A DNA stretch of 64,000 nucleotides, from positions 1 to 64,000 of the forward strand of contig JARJPL010000007.1 in the NCBI GenBank assembly GCA_030782805.1. The letters run 5' to 3'. A program made the translations under genes and the position numbers. Shown one piece after another: positions 11,858 through 22,009 of the stretch (its first letter is position 1; each line of letters starts with the position of its first letter). A model generated the notes under the pieces. It saw nothing but the letters and a program-made list of their open reading frames with translations. It was not told where the DNA came from and ran no database searches. The stretch comes from Aschersonia sp. MBC 622. Taxonomy: Eukaryota > Ascomycota > Sordariomycetes > Hypocreales > Clavicipitaceae.

Positions 11858-13573
11858 CTAACGGCCCATCATATGATGAGGCATAAAGTTATTTGAATGA
11901 GAGTGTCCATTGGAACCACCAGCAACAGCACCACTAGAGTAGGAGGGTGTGTTCCATGGGTTGTTACTGGCTGTAGGGAAGCCGGAGAAGACATATTGCT
12001 GTCTCTGGTTGCTGCTTCCGCCGACGCTGTTGGTGCTAAAGTGGGATCGTCCACTACCTAGACCAGGAGGTGCGGACAGACCAGGAGGCGGACCGCTGGC
12101 GCTATAGCCATTGGCCGGCCCGCTGCTCATGCCGTTGGCATTGGGCATCTGCATAGACGCCGGCTGGGTCGGGACCTGGCCGGAGCGGACTCCGAGTGGA
12201 TTCTTGGAGAAGCTCAAACGAATACCACCCTTAGTGCTATTGTGCAGAGGCGTGCCGTAGAGGTCGTGGAGAGCCTTGGTCGCAAAGGTGATGTCTTCAA
12301 ACTCGACAAAGCACATGGGTCCATTCTGCTTGGTGCGGAAGCATAGACGTTTGTAGCCGCGCTGCTTGCAGAACACAGCCTTGAGCTCCTCCTCGGACGT
12401 GTCGATGGGTAGATTACCGACATAAAGTGTGTTACACGGCGGGTTCTGGTCGGCCGGATTCACGGGAGGAAAGTTGTGATGCGGAAAGTGCGGGCCAGGA
12501 GTAGGATGAAAGTTCATGCTGGGCCCATTACTAGCAGGCGCGTTGCCGACGGGCGAAAGTGAGTTCATGTGGTGCGGCCCCAGTGAGGAAGGACCTGGGG
12601 GAGCGCTGGTCTTTAGACTGAGGCTGGCCATGTGACTGACTGGAACCTGGGGTGCGGTGGCGCGCCGGCCGAATGAGTTGCCGTGGGCGCTGTTATTCTG
12701 AGCATACGCAACAGGATCCTTCAAGAGGTTGCTGGTATCATCGTCATCGTTGTAGTCGCCAGTAATGAGAGACTTGCTCGAAACGTGGCTCCGATCAGAG
12801 ACGTTGAGGTGATGTCCGATTGGTGACTGTGGGTAGAAGATGGCTTGATAATTTTCGCCAGGAACAAACTCTCGTCCAGGGAACATGCTAGTAGGAGAAA
12901 TCCTGTCGAGAGTGTGGAAAGGATTTGCAAACTGGGGCTGCTGGCGGGCAGAGGGACCACCAGGCGCAGCCGAGGTGGGAATCTGGCCGTTTGTTCCATT
13001 CTGAACCCCGTCGTTGTGGCGGCGGCCGCTGGTGACGCTGGGGCTGAGGATCTCAACGATCATTTCGGCATCGTTGGAAATGTTGGAGCGGCCATCGAGC
13101 ATGTTCTTGGCTTCAATGGCGCCATTCATAGTCTTAAAGCGGAGGAGGGCGGAGCGAAAGCCCTCGTCTTCCGACTTTTCGGCAGACAGCAGCTCGATAT
13201 CGGTGAGCTCTTGCGACCAGACCAACATGAGTCGAATGGTTTCTTCCGAAGAGCTGAGAGGGAGGCGACGAAGTAGGACGCGGATCACGGACGGCGCGGG
13301 GGAGTTTGAGAAGGGAGTGCCGACGGGGTTGGTGACGCCGCGGTCGGCGGATTTTCCTTTACCATTCATGATGAAGGGGCGCGATATTTGGCCCGAGTTG
13401 GCGGGCCGGAAGGCGTGTGATGAGTTGGGATAGGCGGTAGCGGCCATAGAGTCGGTATCTGCGCCTGAAGATGGCAAAAAGGGAGACGAACGGTTTGACT
13501 GCAAGGGTTTTGCGGACGCGCTAGTGGAGCCAACTGGAGGTTGAGTTGGCGATAATTTGCGACCAGTGTTCAT
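11858..13573 (-). CDS. whi3: WHI3-like RNA-binding protein with two RRMs
   Basis: Cytoplasmic mRNA-binding regulator. In yeast, Whi3 binds CLN3 mRNA and controls cell-size entry; in filamentous fungi homologues affect growth and development. Single exon, 571 residues. An N-terminal low-complexity Ser/Pro region comes first. A divergent RRM spans about residues 95-175 (RVLLRRLPLSSSEETIRLML). A long disordered Asn/Ser/Pro/His linker follows. A canonical C-terminal RRM lies at about 380-460 (NTLYVGNLPID as RNP2, MCFVEFED as RNP1), with a Gly/Ser/Asn tail. The start at 13573 (MNTGRKLSPT) is the first in-frame ATG; the frame is open upstream to 13822 without one. Lack of strong conservation in the linker is normal for the family. 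Confidence 0.87.
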   Translation of the reverse strand: MNTGRKLSPTQPPVGSTSASAKPLQSNRSSPFLPSSGADTDSMAATAYPNSSHAFRPANSGQISRPFIMNGKGKSADRGVTNPVGTPFSNSPAPSVIRVLLRRLPLSSSEETIRLMLVWSQELTDIELLSAEKSEDEGFRSALLRFKTMNGAIEAKNMLDGRSNISNDAEMIVEILSPSVTSGRRHNDGVQNGTNGQIPTSAAPGGPSARQQPQFANPFHTLDRISPTSMFPGREFVPGENYQAIFYPQSPIGHHLNVSDRSHVSSKSLITGDYNDDDDTSNLLKDPVAYAQNNSAHGNSFGRRATAPQVPVSHMASLSLKTSAPPGPSSLGPHHMNSLSPVGNAPASNGPSMNFHPTPGPHFPHHNFPPVNPADQNPPCNTLYVGNLPIDTSEEELKAVFCKQRGYKRLCFRTKQNGPMCFVEFEDITFATKALHDLYGTPLHNSTKGGIRLSFSKNPLGVRSGQVPTQPASMQMPNANGMSSGPANGYSASGPPPGLSAPPGLGSGRSHFSTNSVGGSSNQRQQYVFSGFPTASNNPWNTPSYSSGAVAGGSNGHSHSNNFMPHHMMGR

Positions 13574-14820
13574 CGCCCGGAGATCAAGTACATGCGCTCG
13601 GACTGAAAAAGGGCGCCCAAGTAGTAGGGATGCTGCTGCAGGACAGAGGCACGACGATATGCAGTCGTAGATCGAGAGGGCAGTTGCGCTGACGCGGGTT
13701 CGTCGCTCGGGTACAGGGGTACTGTCGCAAATGGCGCTGGAAAAGTCACGACGAGGCAGTGATGTCGCAGACGGTGTCGCTTGGGTAGCGCAATAAAAGA
13801 ACGAGTTTGTTGAACGGCGCAAAATGACTATAAAATAGAACTAGTGACGCGACAGTTGTTGCGCAGATGAGGCCTGACGAGTATGCACTTGCGACGAGCA
13901 AACGGGATCGTGAAGATAAGATGGGTCGCGGGGGCGTTTGTGCGGCGCGCGGAGTTGATGGCAGACGTAGGTTGACCTGAAAATATTGCTGATCGCGCCG
14001 GAGTCTGGTAGCAATAATTGAAAATATCGAGGCGGCGAGGAAATCGCGTCTGGAGCGCTGGCGTACGATGTCGCGAGTTGCGTGAAAGGATGCACGGTCG
14101 GCGAAGGGACACAGCGCGATGAGCAGGTTCGAACGGCAACGGCGCAGGGGGGTGAAAATTGCTCTGGAGATGGCGAAAAGAATGCAGAGAGGGGGATGGC
14201 AGATGCGGAAGTTATGTGAATGAGGAAAAACAAGAACACGTTAGTCGGCGACGGGGTGGCCAAAATGATTGTTTGGGGATGCAGAAGGTAGAGAGGATGA
14301 ATGGCGGCAAGATGGCTGAGATGGCAGGAGCAAAAGAGTCGCGCCACAGGAAAGCCAGCAGGGCGACGAGCATAGGCGGCGGCGACGGCGGCGTCGGACA
14401 GCGGGTACTTGAAGTCTGGTGGCTCCATGCAAGCAGCACCGGGTACTCGTGTCTTGCGTCTGTCTGGTCTTGGGTCCTTCTTGGGGTGGGTGGGCGCAGT
14501 CCGGTCCGAGTAACCACATTAGAGGTTTAGAGGATGCCACCACCAAGGACCGTCTGTTCGCAAAAATAGGTACCGGCTTGACAGCCACTGACCCTTCCTT
14601 CCTCTTCACTTCCTATCTTCTCGCAAGTGGCTCCATGACTCCAAAGGCGGCGGGCAGGCGGCCTGTCCTCGTCCCTCCCACCCCGTCCTCCTCCGCGGTC
14701 CCGGTACCAGATTCTGGGCACATGCGCTACCACCACACCACACCTTCTCGTTGTTGCTCCATCTTTTCTGTCTTCCCTCGTCGCTTCTCAGCTCTCTCAC
14801 TCGCTCGCGCACAACAGCCG
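13574..14820. promoter_or_regulatory. Divergent promoter region upstream of the WHI3-like gene
   Basis: Holds the 5' leader and promoter of the WHI3-like gene (minus strand). On the plus strand, a pyrimidine-rich leader at about 14590-14815 runs up to the ATG at 14821. Several open frames on the minus strand at 13828-14609 look like leader shadows, with no domain and repeated TC-rich codons. Confidence 0.45.
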
Positions 14821-14904
14821 ATGGATCCCATTCGAAGCTTATCCTGGTCGGGACTGGAGCCTGCTCGCAGCGGCAGGGCGTGTCCTAGTTGTCAAACAAC
14901 CAAA
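14821..14904 (+). pseudogene. Orphan 5' part of a Zn2Cys6-type gene
   Basis: An ATG preceded by a typical pyrimidine-rich fungal leader opens a frame ending in GRACPSCQTTK. This matches the first half of a binuclear zinc cluster (A-C-x2-C-x3-K). Directly after it comes GTGCGT, which can be read as a splice donor or as Val-Arg. In neither reading does the third cysteine appear: the read-through frame gives VRPH and stops at about 14970, and I found no downstream acceptor that restores R-C. I read this as the surviving front end of a decayed or truncated regulator. An unusual far-downstream exon cannot be excluded. Confidence 0.35.
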
Positions 14905-17900
14905 GTGCGTCCACACATCTTCCATCTCCCACACCACTCGCTAGTCCAGGGGCGTCGGGTCCGTACTTAACATTAGTAGATGACCCATGGGCCCTCGCTT
15001 TTGATTTTCGTCCATTGCGATTCCCACATGGCTGTCGCTTGCGGCCCTCGATCGCTCGCCCATCGCCATACGAGACCCTCTCTCCTCACTAATTAAGCGC
15101 GACAACAAAGCTTCTTGGTGGCTGGTCTTTTTTTCTCTTTCTTTTAGATATGATGAAAAAGCTTGTGCTGCGACCTAGGGCAAGGCGAAGGCGCGCCCCG
15201 ACAAGAGAGCCAATATACACCGTGATTTTCCTCGCTTCCCGCCTTGTGTCACCAATTATAGGCGATACTGCCTCGGTCTGCAGCTAAAATGATCCGCCTT
15301 GCAGAGCTGTAGCACTTGACATCGAGCCAATCACGCCTTGATAATACTGTGTGACTTCCTCTCTCGTCGGACTATTAGCTAGGCGCGTACGTTCATTTTT
15401 GTCTCGTCAATGTCCATCCAGGTGCTATTTATCAGTCGTCGCCAACACAGATCCAACAGTGCGTTAGTAGCAAGGGTTAGAGTTTAGCCATAGAACCAAA
15501 TATCCTTGACCTCACGTCCCTTTCCTCCTGATATACAGCCACCAGCTGGTTCAAAAAATCCGCGAAATTGAAGCATTATGCCATACCAAAATCAACCACT
15601 GACCACTGCGCGCAACTGCTTCACCGAGCCTGCCTTTGGACTTGGTTAATCAAATTGCAATTCGAGGGTGTACATCTATTGACAGGGCGTCTTGAAAGCG
15701 GCCGAAACAGGCTAGCAACAGAGGGTGTACGCATCAAGACCATACTTTTTCTAATCCGGCCAATCGGAGGCTGAGCGCATTGGGTGGTCCAAAAGTCAAA
15801 GTCGAGGGGGCAGTGAACAACTTGACAGCGTACTTCGTAGGGCCAAATGCTAAAATTGCGGCAGACCTTGTGACGCTCGCGGCCCGCTATTTTCTCTCTG
15901 GCTTGCGCTTTCAAATGGCGTTTCTTCTTTCGAGGCCATCCACACCATTGCCGACATGTTTTCGCGGCGTGCTCACGTTGTTGCGCGTCTGTCCCGCAGA
16001 GTCGTGTCAGCATCTGGTGTTGTGGTACGGAGTAGTATCGTCAAGTGTCAATCTTTTAAACAATCTCTCCTCCCTTTTCTTTGTCAGTGGGGTGCTTTTG
16101 TTTATCGTCTTCTTCTTCTCTCCCTTATCTGGCACTTTTCCCAAGTTGCCCTTGCTTCCACCAGCATATCCAGAGGGTTTGTACTCCCTTTGGCCCTGTG
16201 TTGACCCCTCCGGTTTGTCTTTCCCTTGACAGATGAATCGTGCCGCGCCATGCCCCAAAATATCGCGCTTTGTTGGTTACCCAGCAGGGCCAGATGGGCA
16301 AGAATGGAGGAAACCTAGCGTCATGGCTTGTGGGGGATCGATCCGCTAACGCAACCAGCGCACTGCAGCCGGCAGGCGTGCGTGAGGTGTGGCATGGCGG
16401 CGCATGTATCGCAGGTAACGAGGTTGTGGTGGTGCCCTTCACTGCTGCAAACAGCCCACCGCGGGGTTCATGGCAGGCTCTCGCCTGCATCCGCGCAACG
16501 GCGCTCCAATACGAATTATGATCTGCACCAGGTCAGCAACTGGTGTTACTTCGTAGGATCATTGTCGCCATTCGCTGTCGGCTTGATAAGGAAGGGTGAA
16601 CTGGACGCTGGTATTTGCGCCAGCCGCACTGCTGTCCAGAGTGACTGTCTTCGCCCATAATCAAATAGCCCTGGACATACAGCATCTCGGTTCTCGTCTT
16701 CAACTACCTACTTCCTGAGACGCCGCCGTAGTGTAGTAGTTTGCCAATGAGATTGCCCCAACCGACGTTGGGGCTCATGACCTGTCGCCTACCGTCTGAT
16801 GCTATTCCGCCTCTGCGTCACCACAAATCGAAGTTTCACGGCAATTTCCGATTCGACCCTACTCCGCGACTTGTTGCCTGTGCATGCTTCGCCGACTTAT
16901 GGTCGGTTTCTTGTCGCACGCTCACGGTAGTATGCTTGTAGTAGTATGCCATCCCGCCCTGCGTCTTGTCCATCTTCGCGTTGGCGCCTGTTCTTCTCGT
17001 AGCATTCAATCATTGGGCCGTGGATTCATTGTTAGCATGTGCAATCCTGAGTCATCTCTCATCCGTATTCTGTTCTGCGTCTTACACCCCCCCTTGTGAA
17101 AACCCAGCCGCATGGTTCCGAGCACGCAACGACATGCATTAAAAAAGCCTCCCCAAGGCCCACCACCATGCCGGCAGTTTTTTTTTTTTTTTTTTCCTGA
17201 AACGGCACCAAATTATCACCTCTCCCCTGCACACACTTGCAGGTGGACGATTTGACAACGCCTGACTTGGCATGGGATGCAGGATGATGCTGACACGGAG
17301 GGCCATCTCGAGGCGGAGAAGAATGGACCAAGCGGGTTCTCTGAACTCTTCCGCCGCCCGCGCTACCCGTTTGTGATGGCCCCTCTTTGTTGACGCAGAT
17401 TGGCGAGACTGTTTATCTTGGGACAGTGAATCGCTGATGTCTTGAATTTGGAATGCTTGCTAGTTTGTGGAGGGGAACCAGGCAACCAGGCCAGGACGGG
17501 TTGGCTCAAGGTGGTTGTCTCTGTGCTGTGGCTTCTCGGCACTCGTCCACACCAAACGACGAAACATCTGCCAGCTGGCAGGACGCATCCCACTATGACG
17601 TGCTTCCATCACTGTGCATGATGCTCTCGCTTCGAAGCGCGACATGGCCCTTTTATCTGTATACAGAATACGGTTCACTACAATCAGTCAAAGAGGTTCA
17701 ACTGCCTTGCTTGTCGAAACCATTTCCATTTCTCAATGAGCGCCGCGACGCCGAGTCACAACGCCCTCCCCTGCCTGGTTAATACCAGTACATCCGCGCT
17801 CTTCAAATCTACGACTATAACCTTCTTGTCATCCGCTAGACGAAAGTTGACCAGCTTTCAAGGCATCGTATCCGATGCCCAAACTCAACATCGGGCGGTA

Positions 17901-20038
17901 GGCTGTTCGAGTGCTGGCCTCGGAAACTTTTCCGTGCCTAGTAAAGACGGATTATGATACAACTCAACGCCCGGTGCGGCTGAGCAGGAGCGCTCGCGTA
18001 TCATTGCCATCGTGGCAACGCGACTCACCTCAGCAGAGGAGAATTATCTGCTTTGGGGCGTCTCGAACCGGCCGCATATGAACCGCTTAATAATTAACTT
18101 GGGCGGCAGATACCAAGAGAGGCATGAATGTCATGACCTGAATTCTCCTCCATGGACAGATGGTTATGATCAGCGGGCGCATACATCGAGCTGGCAGACT
18201 GCGATGCAGGTACGCGCTCAGGACATGTGAATATCTTTGTCCGACTACTTCTGAGGAAGATGATAGCCCCCAGTCGTTCTGTGTAAGTTGCCAAGTTATC
18301 ATTTTCCGGCAAACGTACTTTGTGCGATACACACCTTCTCCGCCTTCCCCTTGCTACGGAGACGGACACATGCCACGGATTCTGCGTTTGTGTCGTGTTT
18401 TTTTTTTTGCAGGCGACACCTTCACCCAAAAGCAACTTTCTGCGCCACTGAGATATATAAGTATGGACTGATCAGTACTGCCCTGGCGGCGGACCGAAAC
18501 TTGTTTGCGCCGCAGCAGGTCTTATGCTGTGTCATCACAGACAAGGCAACGGCCTGAATTTCCGACTCGTCATAAAGTGATGAGGAGGTGGAGAGAGAAT
18601 AAACCGACGGGGGGAGAACTTTTAGGGGGGATGACACATTTGGAGTTTTCAATATTTGGTTTGGAAGCGAGAGGTCGATAGATCCGGATATATGAGCCCG
18701 GTCTGAAGTCCCCCATCACATGTCCTCTCCCACGCGCGCACTGATGTGTAGATAACTTCACTCGCCCATCGGTTAATTCAAGTACATCATAATGGCTTCT
18801 TCTCCAGCCCGACACCTTCCACACCCACCACTACGGTCCGGCATGCACATCCGCGACACCCTCACCGTTTCTTTGCAATCCTGCATGGCGTCAAATGACC
18901 CGGATCGCCTATGACTTGCAGCTCTTCCGAGTGACCCGTCCTGCGAGCGCTGCGCACCGAAAGGAACACCGCTGGGTCGCCCTATTTACCTTGCCAAGCG
19001 CAACCCCCCCTGCCTCCCTTCCCTTGCCCAGCCTTTTCCTTCAGCTGTGCGTGCGCAGAGCCTCGCCGTTCTCCCCTTTTCCGCCGTTCTCCGACAGTCG
19101 CACAGCTTCTACCAAATCCTTGCAGGCTCATGCACGTCTCTCACGCACGTCTCCTCGTGGCTGGTCTGCCAATCTGCACCTCGGGAGGCAAAGCTGACCG
19201 CCGATAGTCTCAGTTACAACATTGAAGACAGAGAAAATGATATAAATGTTATCGTAATTTCATAGTATGTTTGAGTATGTGTCTTTAAGAAGAACAGGTG
19301 CTCAAGCCATATATCTATTGCTTCTGGAAGCGAGTCTGATTCTCTGTGCCTGCGGTATGTTTTGCCCCTTCAGTGGATTGGTGGTTGCATGCCAGGCCGT
19401 TCGAAATTACTATGTGCCGCCGACGTCATGCAGATTCACTGCAGCCGAGAACGGTTTGGCTCACCGAGGCTGCATGCAGGTAAGCTGCTCCTGAAACGTG
19501 ATCCACGAGTATGAGCAAACATGAGCTTTCCTAGAACAGGTGAATTGAAAGGGCGTGGCATTAAATACAGAACTCATGATACAAAAACGGGTGCCACGCC
19601 TTGGCCCGCTATACCTCTTGCTTTTCACCAAATCGACTGGACAAAAAGAAAGTGTCGATAACAAGGCCAGAACCTTGAGCAATGATGGGTATATAAAGAT
19701 GGTCGAGCCCGTTTGAAAAACTGCAAGACGAAACGAAACCTCTCAGATATATTTGAACGCCTAAACGCCTCGCGTGTCCTTATACAAGCGTCCAGGTATC
19801 GCACTCCTTCGATATCCAGTAATATATGTGCTTACCGTGCTCATCCTCTCGTATCAACGTCGTACTAGACACCCCAAAACCGAGTAGCAGCGCTCGCTAT
19901 TGCTCGATCAAGGCGAATTGCCATGGTTTTGATAGCTGCACTCAGAGAAAGAAACCCGCTCTTCGACTGATATGCCAAGTATATGCACTGCACAGTCAGA
20001 CGACATCACTGTCGTTGATGTCAACGGAGAGGCACTTC
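14905..20038. other. 5.1 kb gene-poor interval
   Basis: Both strands have only short open frames without domains, signal peptides or exon chains I could join. T or A runs occur at about 17175-17198 and 18399-18410. A TATATAAA-like box lies near 19690 on the plus strand with no convincing gene behind it. Possible contents are long 5' leaders, non-coding transcripts or decayed genes; nothing specific can be supported. Confidence 0.5.
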
Positions 20039-21076
20039 TCATAGAATCACGCACCGCGGGTGACCATGTTCGCGGAAACGCAGCCTGCGGCGTCGTTTGT
20101 GCCCGCTTTTGGCAGAGTCATACTTGTAACCATCGTCTGCATCACCAGCGCCGAGATAGTCGTCATCCTTGCGCAGCATTTGTCGGGAGAGATCGATGAA
20201 TACTTCATCAACATTGGCTGATCTGTATTAGTAGATATTCGTACGGAAATGTGCATTGACATACTGCGAGTTCTGGCGCTTGCTTCGTAGTATGGCGCAC
20301 CCCATCGCTGTGATATCGAGAATCCCTTGGCGCGCGGAACAGCACGGCTGTCTTCCAAGTCCGCTTTGTTACCAACAATTACCATGGGAATATTCTCATC
20401 ATCCTTGATGCGTATTATCTCCTCTCGCAAACCCGCAAGTTCGCTCAAAGACGACGGCGATGTGATGCTAAAGACCAGCAAGAACCCTTGACCCGTCTTC
20501 ATATACAAGTCACGCATTGCGACTGTGGTCCGTTAGTTACGAACCGAACATCGAGGTGAAGACTGCGTACCAAACTGCTCGGTTCCGGCAGTGTCAAGTC
20601 TAATCTAGGTCAGCTTACGAGCTTTAGAGCATTTCGATGACCGTAGCTCTCTCACATTTCCAAGACGACTTGACGGCCCTGTAGAAAGGTTAGCGCAGGA
20701 AGAAGAGATAGGAAATGTCGGCTTACGTCAACTTGTATTTGCGTGCGGTAGGAATCTTCGATTGTAGGGTCGTAGCTCTCAATCCATTCATTATGTACAA
20801 ATTGGGCTATGGATGTGTTAGGCGGATGTTTCATCGTAGACGCTCTCTAGTAGTTTCATACCAGTCAAGCAGCTCTTTCCAACGCCGCCTGCGCATGGAT
20901 GTTAGTCGAAATTGCACCATAAAATGGTGAAAGAGAGGCGGGTAGTACGAACCAGCTCCGAGAACCACAACATGGAGCTCTCGGCTACTAAAGGATCAGC
21001 CACGACTCCGATTGAGCTGGATGATGAAGGGATTGAGCCCGCGCACATACTTTGTGGAGTAATTGAATCGCCCCAT
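20039..21076 (-). CDS. krev-1: Ras-superfamily GTPase of the Rap/Rsr1 (Krev-1) type
   Basis: Small membrane GTPase that in yeast (Rsr1/Bud1) selects the site of polarised growth; Neurospora has KREV-1. About 217 residues in at least seven exons. G1 is GAGGVGKS (about 18-25), the switch I effector loop is YDPTIEDSY, G3 is DTAGTEQF, G4 is NKAD (about 124-127) and G5 is EASA. The Thr after DTAG is the Rap-type residue (Gly61-Thr in place of Gln61). The tail is polybasic (KRRRRLR) and ends in the CaaX box CVIL, which predicts geranylgeranylation. The start is the Met at 21076 (MGRFNYST); intron 1 ends in a tandem TAGTAG acceptor. The gene is densely broken by short introns, as is usual for fungal Ras-like genes. 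Confidence 0.9.
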
Positions 21077-21976
21077 GGCAATTTGAAAGTTTGTTTGGAC
21101 AATTTATGAGCGCAGTGATGGGTGATGGCAAAGCAAAGAAGAAGCGTGTTGACGATAGAGCCAAGAATGAGCGGCGACCGGCGGATGTGCGCAGATCAGG
21201 CAGCTGGTGGCGGCGACCGAAACTGAATATATGACGAATGGACGTGATTGGCAGGGCGGAGACGGAACGGGATCCGGATCACAAAAAGGCGTTGGCCGAA
21301 AATGCGCAAAGTGCTCCAGAATCTGGATCAATCAGTATAGAGCAAAAGGATGTTCAGCTGCAGGAGCTGTCGTTGCTGAGGGGCGGTGTGAGAGGGGCAG
21401 ATGTGGGTGTGGTATGGTGGTGCCGTGGTGGTGGTAGTTGTCGGTGGTTGTCGGCCGAGAGAATGCAAGTCTGTTAGCGGACTCGCTCGGGACAGAGTAT
21501 CTCGCGAATCGGTCTCGAGGCAGAAAAGCCGCAGTTGCGAGCAGGGAGCTCGTCGACCTTGATTAAGGGCCAGGGTGGCGGAAATGTGAAAATGTCTTTT
21601 TCGTGCGTGGGTAAGAAAAACGTGCTTGAGGTGTGGCCAAAGCTGGCACCCAGGATTGTTGTAGTCAGCGCGCGACGCTAGAAAGGTGGGTTGGAAGAAG
21701 TTTTTGACGTCCAGCCGTCTCTCGCTTGTATCTTTTGTCCCTTTCCTCGCTCTCAGGAGATATGTTGGCGTATCAGGCCGAGGAGTTCGAAGTGTCGAGC
21801 GACACAGGAACCCACAACCAGGGGCCGTATCCAATCGTGCTGTCCCGGTCTTGGATTCGGAGCGGCGCGCAGCAACTAGCGAGAACAAACTAGCAAGTAA
21901 TATCGGCCAGGTAGATGCAAGGAATAGCGAACCACTAGAATTGGTCTGGTAATGATTTTGAATGGTCGAGCCAGGT

Positions 21977-22009
21977 AGCTGGAGCTGAGCTGGAGCTGAG
22001 CTGGAGCTC
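21977..22009. repeat. 11-base minisatellite, three copies
   Basis: Three head-to-tail copies of AGCTGGAGCTG, the last ending in C. They lie in the region upstream of the Rap/Rsr1 gene. Because the unit contains AGCT it is partly palindromic. Confidence 0.85.

Noticed and set aside
18060..18100. GGTTCGAGAC-like sequence (minus strand) resembling a tRNA B box
   Set aside because: No A box or cloverleaf could be found at the right spacing.
21328..21888. 186-codon minus frame upstream of the Rap/Rsr1 gene
   Set aside because: Composition follows the TC-rich leader; no domain and not joinable to the GTPase frame.
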